64,000 bases of DNA from Dyadobacter soli (GCF_900101885.1 NZ_FNAN01000009.1:124001-188000); one strand, 5' to 3'; shown: positions 50,901 through 60,238, numbered from the stretch's first letter. The notes: a model not told the origin generated them from the letters alone. A program made the numbers and translations.

Positions 50901-53312
50901 TTTGCGGCATCCGGTCAGAAAGCGTTGACGCTCGATGCGAACCGGGCCTATTCAGCAGGTAACACGAGCTATCTGACGGGGACATTCAACCTTGCCGGCT
51001 ACAATATCAATACCGATGACCTGCGATTGATATTTTCCTACAAGAACCACGGGCAAAAGGCGAACGATAACAATAAAGTGTGGATAAGAGGCAAGGATAC
51101 CGATACCTGGATCGAGATTTACGACCTTTTTGCAAACCAGAAACTCACGACGGAAGGTTATAAAACGACTGCTCCGCTGGAAGTAAGCGCGCTGCTTTCG
51201 GCGAATGCGAAAAACTTTTCGTCGAGCTTCCAGGTCCGCTGGGGGCAATGGGGCAAAATGATCACTTCCGATTACAGTAACGGCGCGGGGTATTCTTTCG
51301 ATGATATCCGTATTGTTTCGGTTACCGACGACATTCAAATGCTGGCTTTGCTGGCTCCGCCTACGGAAAGCTGCGGATTGGGCAATGCTGAAACGATCTC
51401 GGTCCGTATCCGCAATAGCTCCGCGCGGGATATCACCGACCTGCCGGTAGCATTGTCGCTGCCGAACGGGACCATCCTGCGTGACACCATTCCTTCACTC
51501 ACCAAGCGCACAACCATGGATTTTACTTTCGGTCCCAAGGCTGATCTCTCGGCCATCGGTGCCTTGAACCTCAAAGCATGGTCGGAGCTGGGAACGGACA
51601 GCTTCCGGGACAATGACTCGCTGGCGGTGAAAGTTTTTAACGCACCGGTATTGAGCACATTCCCCTATCTCGAAAACTTTGAAAATGGAGATGGCTTCTG
51701 GAGTACCAAGGGAACGAATAGCTCGTGGAAATGGGGAACGCCAACTTCTTTAGCGCTGAACAAAGCGGCCAGCGGAACGAAAGTGTGGAAAACCAACCTT
51801 GCCGGGTCCTATAATGATAAGGAAGAATCGTACTTGTACTCGCCTTGCTTCAACGTGAACAGCCTTAGCGCACCTACGCTGAGTTTCAGCGTGGCACTGG
51901 ATCTCGAAGTTTGCGAGCCCACGCCTTGCGACTATGTATACGTCGAATACTCCGGTAACGGTGGCGCATGGACACGCCTGGGCTCGGTAGGGCAGGGTAC
52001 CAACTGGTATAACAAGACCTATTCGGGCAATGGGGCGTGGGCCATGCAGGATTACCTGCGCTGGCATGTGGCGAGCATTCCTTTGCCTACCGGCTTCGCG
52101 AACCTCAAATTGCGCTTTGTATTCGTTTCCGACGGTTTTACCCACCGGGAGGGAATTGCCCTGGATGATATTCACATTTTTGACAAAACTTCACAAATAC
52201 TGGACAATGGCGGCGGCGTGGCTACCAAGCAGGTTTCAGGTTCAGATTGGGTAAATTTTACAACCAACGGGAAGCTTATGGTGGCTATTAATGCCAACGG
52301 CCAGAATATGGGTAACACCGAGGTGCAAACTTACCTGAACACCGTAGGCGTCAGAAACGGTAACGGACAGTATTATCTCGACCGGAATTTCACGATAAAA
52401 CCTGCAAACAACGACCTGGCGAACCAGGCCACGGTCCGGTTTTACTTCCTGGAAACAGAGAGCGAAGCATTGATAAACGCGGCGGGCTGTGGTACTTGCG
52501 GAAAGCCGGTGAATCCATTCGAACTGGGAATTTCAAAATACCGGAACGCCGGCAATACCGCGAAGGAGGACGGCAATTTGGCCAACAGTACCGAAGGCGG
52601 CTGGTCGTTCCACCCGGCCGGTGAGGTGACGATCGTTCCTTACGACAAAGGGTATTATGCCGAAATGAACCTGAAAACATTCTCGGAATTCTGGCTTTCG
52701 AAAGGATTTGTCGGAAATCCGGGCGCATTGCCGGTGGACCTGGTGAGTTTCAATGCGCGCAAAAAGGAGGACGACGGGCAGTCGAAGGATGTGATCCTGG
52801 ATTGGGAAACCGCTTCCGAGGAGAATTTCGACCATTTCGATATTGAAGTAGCAACAGGCGACGAGGCCTATCGCCGGGGCAAATTCGTAAGGCTGGCGCA
52901 GGTTTTTGGAGAAGGTAATCTGAAAGCGGGAGGAAAATACGAGTATGTGGATCAGCTGCCGGGTAAATGGGGCAATCTCTATTACCGGTTGAAAATGGTG
53001 GATATCGACAGTACCTATCAATACTCCCGTGTGCGGACGGTCGCATTCGAGGCGCAAACGGCATGGTCGGTTTACCCTAACCCCTCGAAAGGTGTATTCT
53101 ACCTGGGCGACGACGTTCCCGCAAGCCGTTCGGTGTCGGTGAATGTATATGATCTACACGGAAGAATATTGAAGCAACTCAACGGAGACGCATTGAACCC
53201 GGCGCAGAAGCGCAAGGTGGATCTCTCGGGCCGCGAATTTTTGGAAGGAATATATGTTCTGGAAGTAGTGAATGGAGAAACAAAACAGGCATTCCAGGTG
53301 TTGAAAAACTGA
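47928..53312 (+). CDS. S8 family serine peptidase with T9SS C-terminal sorting domain
   Basis: The 1794-residue secreted protease has a signal peptide (ending about 23, NVSGQ), an N-terminal pro-region (about 40-215), the subtilase domain (about 235-525) with catalytic Asp249 (GIGDES), His277 (SHGLHVMGT) and Ser446 (GAGTSMAAP), followed by a P/PCB-like domain, a fibronectin type III part (about 725-825), CARDB-like repeats, a jelly-roll or CUB-like region (about 1240-1430) and a C-terminal type IX sorting domain (about 1710-1794; WSVYPNPSKGVFYLGD and LEGIYVLEVVNGETK). It is exported by the type IX system and anchored or released at the surface to digest proteins. It is transcribed alone. Confidence 0.93.
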   Translation: MKLKNLCYTLLLTCLLIGNVSGQKRGDYQILLQSGSFVPERNISSATSRANAAFRLSTAGQKSFVIIQFDGIPTEEERRELRGQGIELLEYIPNYAYTATIAAGSNPGALARTKGRAIVELSAEQKMQPGLANGNIPSHAFASPTTVDIWISYPKSFSDEEVQAALQGLQYELVSDKFKKYQILTVRVPVKELKRLAGQPFVQYVQAAPQPDRQLNNKSTVNGRANVLKSSLPGNRNLSGAGVVIGIGDESNPLRHIDFNGRVINRAPIEGGSHGLHVMGTMAGAGIMDERYAGYAPKATVVAQSYSSILAYSPQYVQDFGMVITNNSYGSDVITCETNGTYDLYSYILDQQAFEMPYLQHVFAAGNSGSTTCAPFAPGFATVLGGYQTAKNVITVGGTGETGGVMSNSSRGPVKDGRLKPEITAMGNGVVSTIPVNLYGAGAGTSMAAPAVSGGLALLYERYRQLNGNQNPRNGLMKALLINGTVDKGNEGPDYSYGYGWLNLLRSVKMLESQSYTTAQVAHQDSNSFSINVPANTAQVKVMLYWNDPAGSTLASQNLVHNLDLTVTNPASNVVLPRILDPSVANVNNVATTGVDNRNNMEQVVIDNPAAGNYKISVKGTTIGQSPSQEYFVVYDIIPNSITITHPIGGERLKDGDGLYISWDAFGNSASTFTVQYSGNGISWSNISTSVPATTRQIAWAIPGLRSDKARVRVIQNSTGVQSVSEPFTSVGIPTLTLSALQCEGYISLDWTAVTSAADYEVMMLKGNEMVPVATTAGTTYTLGGLSKDSTYYVSVRARIVGKPGRRALAISRKPDTGTCAGNISNNDLKIESVLTPASSGRKNTSTELSGAVFAKIRIKNLDDVDFNGSLDVGYELNGVAVPIETITPFIEKGKTYDHTFEVPANFSNPGDYTFKAYIHSNADVVTANDTLVKLFRQLSNDQLALPFNDNMENLPVQNVTAEQIGLTGDGRYDFSANTDAGRIRTFINSGFAASGQKALTLDANRAYSAGNTSYLTGTFNLAGYNINTDDLRLIFSYKNHGQKANDNNKVWIRGKDTDTWIEIYDLFANQKLTTEGYKTTAPLEVSALLSANAKNFSSSFQVRWGQWGKMITSDYSNGAGYSFDDIRIVSVTDDIQMLALLAPPTESCGLGNAETISVRIRNSSARDITDLPVALSLPNGTILRDTIPSLTKRTTMDFTFGPKADLSAIGALNLKAWSELGTDSFRDNDSLAVKVFNAPVLSTFPYLENFENGDGFWSTKGTNSSWKWGTPTSLALNKAASGTKVWKTNLAGSYNDKEESYLYSPCFNVNSLSAPTLSFSVALDLEVCEPTPCDYVYVEYSGNGGAWTRLGSVGQGTNWYNKTYSGNGAWAMQDYLRWHVASIPLPTGFANLKLRFVFVSDGFTHREGIALDDIHIFDKTSQILDNGGGVATKQVSGSDWVNFTTNGKLMVAINANGQNMGNTEVQTYLNTVGVRNGNGQYYLDRNFTIKPANNDLANQATVRFYFLETESEALINAAGCGTCGKPVNPFELGISKYRNAGNTAKEDGNLANSTEGGWSFHPAGEVTIVPYDKGYYAEMNLKTFSEFWLSKGFVGNPGALPVDLVSFNARKKEDDGQSKDVILDWETASEENFDHFDIEVATGDEAYRRGKFVRLAQVFGEGNLKAGGKYEYVDQLPGKWGNLYYRLKMVDIDSTYQYSRVRTVAFEAQTAWSVYPNPSKGVFYLGDDVPASRSVSVNVYDLHGRILKQLNGDALNPAQKRKVDLSGREFLEGIYVLEVVNGETKQAFQVLKN

Positions 53313-53404
53313 TGTAACCGTTGCTATCGCGCAAAAAATCCATCCCATGCAGCATATAGCCGGGGAAAAGCGAATAGCTTTACAACAGACCGCTTTTTTG
53401 AACA

Positions 53405-54388
53405 ATGAATGTCATGAATAAAGTATTACTGATCCTTTGCCTTCTTACACTCTCTCATGCGCATGCTCAAACCGGCAGGCCGGCCAATGCATTGATCCTC
53501 GATACGGACATCGGCCCGGATTACGACGACGTAGGCGCCATGGCGGTTATGCACGCATTAGCCGACAGAGGGGAAGTGAAGCCGCTGGCAGTGATTTCTT
53601 CCAATAAAAATGAACTGGTAGTACCTACGATTGAAATCCTGAATACCTATTTCGGCCGGCCCGAGTTACCCACCGGCGCGCCGAAAGGCAATGGTGCCAA
53701 CTTCGGTGCCACGCAAAAATGGCCTGAGATGCTGGTTGAGAAATACCCGCACAAAATTGCCAAAACGTCGGATGCGCCGAATGCCGTAGAAACCTATCGC
53801 AAAATACTCGCCAAGCAGCCCGACCAGAGCGTTACAATCGTTACAGTAGGTTTTTTAACAAACCTGGCAGATTTGCTGGATTCCGGACCGGATGCCAACT
53901 CTCAACTTTCGGGTAGTAACCTGGTTCGTAAAAAGGTGAAGCAGCTCGTGTCGATGGCGGGCCATTTCCCCAAAGGCCGTGAGTACAATGTACTGGTGGA
54001 CTCAGTCGCCTCCGCGAAAGTTTTTAAAGAATGGCCTACCGAAATTCTTTTCAGCGGACTGGAAATTGGGAAAGAAATAAAAACCGGTAAACGCGTAATC
54101 GCGAACGAAAACCTGAAAAGTCCTGTAAAAGAAGTTTTTGCGATGGCTATGCCGCTCTCCAAAGGCGATGCGGACGGACGGATGAGCTGGGATCAGACAG
54201 CCGTACTCGTGGCTATCCGTGGAATTCAGCCTTATTTTGGTGTAAAACGCGGTAAAATCGTCATCGACGGAGGCAATAACAGCTGGCAGGACGACCCCAT
54301 GGGCCCGCATGCATACCTCACACCCGCAATGCCCTTCGAACAACTTACGGCGCTGATCGAAGGACTGATGATGTGGCAGGGAAAATAA
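53405..54388 (+). CDS. Nucleoside hydrolase, exported
   Basis: The 327-residue protein has a signal peptide (about 1-22, ending SHAHAQ), so it works in the periplasm. The calcium-binding nucleoside hydrolase motif is intact (LILDTDIGPDYDDV), with TVGFLTNLADLL and MSWDQTAVLVAI later. It would cleave the N-glycosidic bond of nucleosides to free base and sugar, perhaps in nucleoside scavenging. Expression is single-gene, with the terminator inside the convergent aldolase gene. Confidence 0.92.
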   Translation: MNVMNKVLLILCLLTLSHAHAQTGRPANALILDTDIGPDYDDVGAMAVMHALADRGEVKPLAVISSNKNELVVPTIEILNTYFGRPELPTGAPKGNGANFGATQKWPEMLVEKYPHKIAKTSDAPNAVETYRKILAKQPDQSVTIVTVGFLTNLADLLDSGPDANSQLSGSNLVRKKVKQLVSMAGHFPKGREYNVLVDSVASAKVFKEWPTEILFSGLEIGKEIKTGKRVIANENLKSPVKEVFAMAMPLSKGDADGRMSWDQTAVLVAIRGIQPYFGVKRGKIVIDGGNNSWQDDPMGPHAYLTPAMPFEQLTALIEGLMMWQGK

Positions 54389-54393
54389 AGGGG

Positions 54394-55206
54394 CTATACC
54401 ACCATTGTAGTATCGCTATTGGCGGCTGGAACATCACCGGCCGCTTTTTTTATAATATCAAAATCCGCATTCAGTTTCTGCACAAAAAGCGCCACGTCGA
54501 AACTGTGCACGACGATGTTCGCGCCTTCTTTCATCCATTGTATCTGCCGCTCCGGTTCCAGTGAAAAGTGAATACCGATGGCCAATCCTTTCGCTCTTGT
54601 GGTGCGGATAATATAGGAAACGGCCTTTTCGAACTCGGGATGGTCGTATTGCTCAGGGAGGCCGAGGCTTACCGACAGGTCGTGCGGGCCGATGAAAACG
54701 GCGTCCAGCCCAGGTACCGACAGCAATGCTTCCAGGTTGTTCATCGCAGGTACGCTTTCAATGTTGGCAATGCAGATATTCCCTGCATTGTACCTGGCTA
54801 CATAATCCTGCATGTGTCCGGGCATCTCCACGGCCCCGCTGAGGTAATTCTGCAATACCTCGCCTTTCAGCGGGCGGTATTTCGTAGCACCTACCAGCTC
54901 CCTGATTTGCGCCGTGGATTCGAGGTAGGGTGCCACAATGCCTTTTGCACCCGCATCGATGGCCTGGCAGGCGAGGTAGGGATCGGGGCAGGGAATGCGG
55001 ACGATCGGCGTAATGCCCAGATGCCGGAATTGCTGGCACAATGTCGCCATTTCCGTTCTGCCCAGCGGTATGTGCTCGGTATCGATGAACACGAAATCGA
55101 CGCCGGTTTTCTTTACGGCCGCGGGCCACATCGGGCCGGTGGAGGTAATGCAGGTGCCGTATACATTGCCCCCGTTTTTCAGTTTTTCAAGTAATGCGGA
55201 TTCCAT
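54394..55206 (-). CDS. HpcH/HpaI family aldolase
   Basis: The 270-residue cytoplasmic class II aldolase cleaves 2-keto-3-deoxy sugars or hydroxy-oxo acids to pyruvate and an aldehyde. Typical segments: FVFIDTEHIPLGRTEMATL, TPIVRIPCPDPYLACQAIDA, GAKGIVAPYLES, NICIANIESVPAMNNLEALL (metal Glu) and DAVFIGPHDLSVSLGLPEQY. It is the last gene of a three-gene operon after the GH67/GH20-like protein (13 bp gap), suggesting breakdown of a keto-deoxy acid released by that pathway. Confidence 0.93.
   Translation of the reverse strand: MESALLEKLKNGGNVYGTCITSTGPMWPAAVKKTGVDFVFIDTEHIPLGRTEMATLCQQFRHLGITPIVRIPCPDPYLACQAIDAGAKGIVAPYLESTAQIRELVGATKYRPLKGEVLQNYLSGAVEMPGHMQDYVARYNAGNICIANIESVPAMNNLEALLSVPGLDAVFIGPHDLSVSLGLPEQYDHPEFEKAVSYIIRTTRAKGLAIGIHFSLEPERQIQWMKEGANIVVHSFDVALFVQKLNADFDIIKKAAGDVPAANSDTTMVV
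54422..54451 (+). terminator. Nucleoside hydrolase terminator inside the aldolase gene
   Basis: GCGGCTGG (54422-54429) pairs with CCGGCCGC (54437-54444, one G-U) around a 7-nt loop and is followed by seven T. It lies within the 3' coding end of the convergent aldolase gene, so both functions share the same bases. Confidence 0.75.
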
Positions 55207-55219
55207 TGTGGAGTCTCTG

Positions 55220-57634
55220 TTATTGTTTCATTAGCCATATTTCCGTCACCTGCGAGCCGCGTTCGCCCTCGCCGCATGTCCATTCAAATTCTACTTTGCC
55301 ATCGGCGGTAGCTGCTTTGGGTACATTGAATTCAAATGTGGGTTGTTCGCCGGTCTGGATAAAATCGTGGATGGTAAGGCCGTCGTCGGTTGTCATGCGC
55401 ATACGTGAGCGGAAGCGCCCGGTGTACGAAATGCGAATGCGGTAGGTCGCGTCCGGGTCGAGGTTATCGTACCGGATGCGCAACGGCTGGTCGTAAAGCG
55501 TTTTGGCCTGCTTCATCCAGGCGCGCGGCGTCACTTGTCCTTTGAAGCCCGTTGCCTGAATTTCGTCCACCCATTCTTCGCCTACCAAACCGACCCCGAA
55601 ACCAATGCGGGGCGATTGCAAGCTACCGGGATCTTCTTCCCATGAAAGGTTTGGAACAACACGGTACCAGCTTTCCGGATCGCCGAAATGGTCGTAAAAA
55701 CCGCCCGGGCCCGGGTCGGTACGATGCAGGAGCTGGTCGATTTCCCGCAGCATTTCCGCCTCGCTGCTCAGCTTCCCGATCCTTTTGAATTGATCCAGTA
55801 AATAAGGCGCATCGTTCAGCGGCATATTGATCAAGTCCATAAAATTGCCCCTGCCCGACATTGCACCATGCTTTTGAATAGTCAGCTGCGCACCGATGCT
55901 TTTGAACAATGAATCGGCAAGGTCTGCGCACTTTTGTTGATAATCGTTAAGAATGGGCTCTTTCCAGGCCTTTTCCAATACTGCTTCCGCATTGCGCATA
56001 GCCTTCACCACGCCCGAGGTAGCGGCAGAAGCCAGTGCCCGGCGTGCCTGCTGTTCGAGTTCGGTTTCGTAAATGACTCGCTGGCGGGTGTAGGCGTCGA
56101 AATAGGCCCGGATGAGGCCCATCTGGAAGCGTGGATTTTGCAGTAATGTCAGTGGCGCGTGCTTTTCCATCATCTGCCATTGCCGTAGGGTAATTTCAAT
56201 GCCCTCGTTTGTGATCACCTCGCCGCGCCAGTTTTTTTCTAAATCCACGATGGCCTGGGCGGCGGCTTCCTGGTACCCAGGGCCAAAGAATAGCCTGGAA
56301 TAATCACGCAAGGTTTCCATTACGGGCATTTCGGGGTCCCAATCCTGGTCGCTCCATACAAACTTGTTGACGTCGTCGTTGGTACCTTCCGAATAGCTCA
56401 CACTACCGATGCCATACTGGTCCAATGCATTGTGAATGGCCTTTTCATCGAACGGACGCGGGTTAATGCTCTCGCGCCCGAGCGTCATCGCCCACGCGAG
56501 GTCCCAATGCGGGACGGGGTATTGCGCGGAGTAGTTATGGGTAATGTCGGGATAATGCCGGATCGGGATCGAAGGTTTGAGCATTTCCCGGATCTTTTGC
56601 ACCGGAATTTTTACCCAAGGCCCGAACACCACCCCGCCGAACCACGGATATTCCTTATTGGCATGGCTGAAAAACGCATCGAACCACTTTTGGGTCGGCC
56701 TGAACACCTGAGGCGACACCCAGATCTTGGCTTTGGGATGATATTTCTGTAAAACGACTGCCTCTTTTTCCAGCCACGCAAATAGCACATCCGGCTCCAA
56801 CTCGCCGGGATCACCCGCCGGTACAAACACGCCATCGAGCTTGGGCAGGCTCGCAAACACCTGATCGCGTTCGGCCAGCTCTTTTGCAATGGAATCCGGG
56901 TGGACGTAGTTTTTGCCCATATTCGGGTACCAGATCGACACGTCGAGGCCATACGATTTGCAAATGCGCGATTGCTCGACGATCATTTGGGCGGCAGGTA
57001 TTTTCATATGCCGGCTGGTAGCATCGTCGTCGGTGCGCGGAGGAAGTATTTCAATGGTATTCGCACCGAACAATGCCAATTCACGAATGTACTGGTCGAA
57101 ACCGGCGACAGTGAAAGCATCGTAGGCATTTGTTTTGGGACGGTAACCGAGCTGGTGGCCACGCATCGGGTATTTCGGGCTGGTACTGATCGCCAGCCGG
57201 TCGCTAACCTGCAACTTCCCTTGGCTCATTTCTGCCTTCCGCAGGAATTTTCCTACGCCGTACAAAATTCCACGAGCGTCCTTTCCTATAATCACAATGG
57301 TATTTGAAAGCCCTGTAACAAGTTTGAAACCTTCGCTTTTGGTTTCAGGCAATGCCGAGGCGGCGCTTCTGTACGGCTCCGGCAGCTTACCCAGGTCGGT
57401 TTCGAGCGCGATCAGGATCGCATTACCGGCCTTTGGAAGCTTTTTCGCAACAGGTAATTTAATGCCGGTTCGCTTTGTAACTTCATTTTGTAATACCTCA
57501 ATGCTCCTGAGTAATGCAGCCTTGTCGGTCGGACTGTAAATCTGACCTTTGGATAAATCGATGAATTGTGAAAACGCGAGGCCGCTTCGCAGGGTCAAGC
57601 ATAGCAGGATAAAAAGCCGTAGAGGAAAGCGCAT
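55220..57634 (-). CDS. Secreted glycoside hydrolase-like protein (GH20b/GH67-type N-domain plus TIM barrel)
   Basis: The 804-residue protein has a signal peptide (about 1-22, ending LAFSQ), an N-terminal alpha/beta domain (about 30-145; GFKLVTGLSNTIVIIGKD and RGILYGVGKFLRKAEM) as in GH20, GH67 and GH84 enzymes, a TIM barrel (about 150-480; YPMRGHQLGYRPKTNAYD, ANTIEILPPRTDDDATSR, LDGVFVPAGDPGELEP), a helical region (about 500-640) and a C-terminal beta-sandwich. It resembles uncharacterised alpha-glucuronidase/hexosaminidase-type proteins of Bacteroidota. It lies between the DUF5009 acyltransferase and the aldolase (3 and 13 bp gaps), so it likely acts on uronic- or amino-sugar glycans. Confidence 0.8.
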   Translation of the reverse strand: MRFPLRLFILLCLTLRSGLAFSQFIDLSKGQIYSPTDKAALLRSIEVLQNEVTKRTGIKLPVAKKLPKAGNAILIALETDLGKLPEPYRSAASALPETKSEGFKLVTGLSNTIVIIGKDARGILYGVGKFLRKAEMSQGKLQVSDRLAISTSPKYPMRGHQLGYRPKTNAYDAFTVAGFDQYIRELALFGANTIEILPPRTDDDATSRHMKIPAAQMIVEQSRICKSYGLDVSIWYPNMGKNYVHPDSIAKELAERDQVFASLPKLDGVFVPAGDPGELEPDVLFAWLEKEAVVLQKYHPKAKIWVSPQVFRPTQKWFDAFFSHANKEYPWFGGVVFGPWVKIPVQKIREMLKPSIPIRHYPDITHNYSAQYPVPHWDLAWAMTLGRESINPRPFDEKAIHNALDQYGIGSVSYSEGTNDDVNKFVWSDQDWDPEMPVMETLRDYSRLFFGPGYQEAAAQAIVDLEKNWRGEVITNEGIEITLRQWQMMEKHAPLTLLQNPRFQMGLIRAYFDAYTRQRVIYETELEQQARRALASAATSGVVKAMRNAEAVLEKAWKEPILNDYQQKCADLADSLFKSIGAQLTIQKHGAMSGRGNFMDLINMPLNDAPYLLDQFKRIGKLSSEAEMLREIDQLLHRTDPGPGGFYDHFGDPESWYRVVPNLSWEEDPGSLQSPRIGFGVGLVGEEWVDEIQATGFKGQVTPRAWMKQAKTLYDQPLRIRYDNLDPDATYRIRISYTGRFRSRMRMTTDDGLTIHDFIQTGEQPTFEFNVPKAATADGKVEFEWTCGEGERGSQVTEIWLMKQ

Positions 57635-57637
57635 GGG

Positions 57638-58738
57638 TCAGAGCTTGATGAAAATCCGTTTTTTGTAAAGCAGGTAAGCCGGGATGAAATTGATACACAC
57701 AAAAAAGAGCGCGAAAAGCATGCTGGCCAGGCGCGGGTCCATGCCGGTTTGCGATAGAGCGCTCACCGCGTGATGGTTCAACGTGTCGCTTCCAACGGGC
57801 ATAATGTAAAAGAGCAATGCAAGAATATCCCCCAGGACGTAGGCGGTAATGGCATTTGCCCCGAAAATGACACCGGGCGCAATGCCTGCCGTATTGCCGC
57901 GAATGTCGATCAGGAAATACAATGCACCGAGCAGCATAGACGCGAAGCCGGACGTGACGAGTACGAATGAGCTCGTCCAGAGATTTTCGTTGACCGGGAA
58001 AATCAGGTTCCAGAAATAGCCCAATGCGGCTGTCGCAAAGCCGACGGTGAGCAAGAAATTACTCTTTTCGTTGGCCGAAAGGGGCAGGAGCATCAGCCTG
58101 CCTGCGAGCATGCCGGTAATGGTCGTCGCAATAGACGGAAATGTGCTCAGAATCCCTTCCGGATCCCAGTTGCCCTGCCACATCTTGCCGGGCAAATACT
58201 GCTGATCGACCCACGCGGCAATATTTACGCCCGGTTCCAGCATGACCTTACCAATGCCCGGCGTCGGAATGGTGGTCAGCGCAAGCCAGTAGAGAACGAG
58301 AATGCCGACGGCGATGCCGAGCTGCTGTTTCCAGTTGGTATTCAAAAAAAGGATCGCGCACACGAGAAAGACGATGGCGATACGGTGCAGCGTGCCGGTA
58401 TAGCGCAGGTCGGCGAAGTTGAAGTCGGGCAGCATGTTGAGGAACATGCCCACGGCAAATATTTTCAGCGAGCGGACGAAGATTTTGCGGTATAATGCCC
58501 CTTTCGGCGCATCCAGCTTTTTGGAATAAGCCAATGTAATCGAAACGCCGACGATAAAAAGGAACGTGGGCGCGATGAGGTCTGTAAAAGTCAGCCCGTT
58601 CCATTTGGTATGCCGGAGGGTCGGGAACACGAAATCCTCATGCCCCGGAAAATTGACCATAATCATCGCCGCAATGGTGAAGCCACGCATGGCATCCAGC
58701 GAAAGTAATCGAGACACTGAGCCCGAAGGGTTTTCCAT
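57638..58738 (-). CDS. DUF5009 / heparan-alpha-glucosaminide N-acetyltransferase-like membrane protein
   Basis: The 366-residue inner-membrane protein has about ten TM helices. The start (LLSLDAMRGFTIAAMIMVNF) is the conserved opening of the HGSNAT/YeiB-type acyltransferases (R-G-x-T-x-x-x-M-x-x-V-N), followed by GLTFTDLIAPTFLFIVGVSI. The human homolog acetylates terminal glucosamine in heparan sulfate using cytosolic acetyl-CoA. It starts the three-gene operon and is followed 3 bp later by the GH20b/GH67-like gene, which supports an amino-sugar role. Exact substrate unproven. Confidence 0.9.
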   Translation of the reverse strand: MENPSGSVSRLLSLDAMRGFTIAAMIMVNFPGHEDFVFPTLRHTKWNGLTFTDLIAPTFLFIVGVSITLAYSKKLDAPKGALYRKIFVRSLKIFAVGMFLNMLPDFNFADLRYTGTLHRIAIVFLVCAILFLNTNWKQQLGIAVGILVLYWLALTTIPTPGIGKVMLEPGVNIAAWVDQQYLPGKMWQGNWDPEGILSTFPSIATTITGMLAGRLMLLPLSANEKSNFLLTVGFATAALGYFWNLIFPVNENLWTSSFVLVTSGFASMLLGALYFLIDIRGNTAGIAPGVIFGANAITAYVLGDILALLFYIMPVGSDTLNHHAVSALSQTGMDPRLASMLFALFFVCINFIPAYLLYKKRIFIKL

Positions 58739-58811
58739 GATAGCCGTTTATAGGGTTATGTACGGAAACCTCCTGTGGAAGGGCTATTGGGAAAAGGAAG
58801 AAAATGTGGGA

Positions 58812-60230
58812 TTAATTAAATAAGTCGTTCATTGTAACCTGGTTCTGAACAAGGCCCAACGAGTTGGTGTTTTCGACCGTCCCGAATGTCGTGATCATCG
58901 TTAGGAAGGCCGATTTGTTTGTTTTTGTTTCACTTCTGAAAACTGCCAGTTTCTTCTCCAATTCAGCTTTGTAGGACTTAGTGATGATGAAGGGATTTTG
59001 CGAAAATTTGATTTCACAAATGGATATCAAGCGGTCTCTTCTGTCTATCAAAAGGTCTATCTGGGCCTCCTTCTTTGCGCTAAGCCAGGATGAAGTTTCC
59101 GTGTAAATACCGCTGATTCCCAGCGCCCGCTTCACGTTGTCGATATGGGCAAACACAATGTTTTCGTATGCGTAACCACTCCATGCGCGCCATGCAGGAC
59201 TATCGATGCGGCTTAACCAGGTGCCGCTACCGGCAGCTTTACTGTTTTTGATGAATTTGAGGTAGAACAACGAATATTGGTCTGTCAGGCGGTAAATGCT
59301 TGTTTTGACCTTTTTTTCAAACGGAAGTGATTTGGAAATAAAACCGCTTTCCTCCAATTCCTGTAATAGTTGCGTCAGTGTCCCACCATTAACGAGTGGC
59401 GAAGTCCGGATAATTTCCTCGCGTGTCAGTCCTTGTGTTTTGGCAGCGAGTGCTTCAATGATGGCAATGTGCCTTTCGGCCTTCGAAAAAAGCGAGCGGT
59501 AGAGGTTTTCGTACTCAAAAGTAAGGAGGCCACCTTTGGTAAAACACGTTTTATCAATTACCTGAAATGCACTTAAACCGGGCTGGACCTCATTTAAATA
59601 AAAAGGAATGCCGCCCATTGCCATGTATAGCTGAATGATCTGGTAGTGGTCTAATACGATGTTTTTAATCTTGAAGAAGTGTTCTGTTTCTTTCAGGGTA
59701 AATGGTTCCAGTCTGATCCGCCTGGTAACCCGGTTGTGCAAGCCTCCTTTGTTATGAATCAGTTTATTGAGCATCCAGGAAGCGGCCGAACCGCAGACGA
59801 CCAGCACGATGTCGGTTCGCGCGAAAGCCCAGCTGTTCCAGAAATGTTCCAGGCTTGACAAAAAGCCGGACCTGAATGTATCGATCCACGGAAGCTCGTC
59901 AAAGAGGATTACTTTTCTGGATGCTTTGAGGTTTTCCAAAAACCCTTTGAGCTGTTCAAATGCTGAAAACCAGTTGCCTGGTATGGTCCTTAGATTCTCG
60001 CTTTTCTCTGCACTTTGCAATGCGGAAGAAAAGTTGGCAAGTTGTTGAGCCATGGTCGCATTTGCGATGCCTGTCATCTGAAAGACGAGTTCTTTTTGAT
60101 AGACATTTCGTATGAGAAAAGTCTTCCCAACCCTTCTACGCCCATAAATGGCTAAAAACTCGGCCTTCCCGCTCAGCAGAAGTTGTTTCATCTGAGCCTG
60201 CTCGTCCTGCCGACCTGCAACTTTCTCCAT
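58812..60230 (-). CDS. AAA+ ATPase with DUF234 (PD-(D/E)XK-like) C-terminus
   Basis: The 472-residue cytoplasmic protein has an archaeal-type (MNS/ASCE) ATPase: Walker A GRRRVGKT (30-37), Walker B VILFDELPWID (about 107-117), sensor LVVCGSAASWM. A winged-helix part follows (about 250-320; GLTREEIIRTSPLVNGGTLT). The C-terminal DUF234 domain contains AQIDLLIDRRD and SICEIKFS, the D...ExK pattern of PD-(D/E)XK nucleases. Function in bacteria is unknown; defence or mobile-element roles are suggested for relatives. It stands alone with a duplicated inverted repeat immediately upstream (60239-60337). Confidence 0.88.
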   Translation of the reverse strand: MEKVAGRQDEQAQMKQLLLSGKAEFLAIYGRRRVGKTFLIRNVYQKELVFQMTGIANATMAQQLANFSSALQSAEKSENLRTIPGNWFSAFEQLKGFLENLKASRKVILFDELPWIDTFRSGFLSSLEHFWNSWAFARTDIVLVVCGSAASWMLNKLIHNKGGLHNRVTRRIRLEPFTLKETEHFFKIKNIVLDHYQIIQLYMAMGGIPFYLNEVQPGLSAFQVIDKTCFTKGGLLTFEYENLYRSLFSKAERHIAIIEALAAKTQGLTREEIIRTSPLVNGGTLTQLLQELEESGFISKSLPFEKKVKTSIYRLTDQYSLFYLKFIKNSKAAGSGTWLSRIDSPAWRAWSGYAYENIVFAHIDNVKRALGISGIYTETSSWLSAKKEAQIDLLIDRRDRLISICEIKFSQNPFIITKSYKAELEKKLAVFRSETKTNKSAFLTMITTFGTVENTNSLGLVQNQVTMNDLFN

Positions 60231-60238
60231 TTTATATC

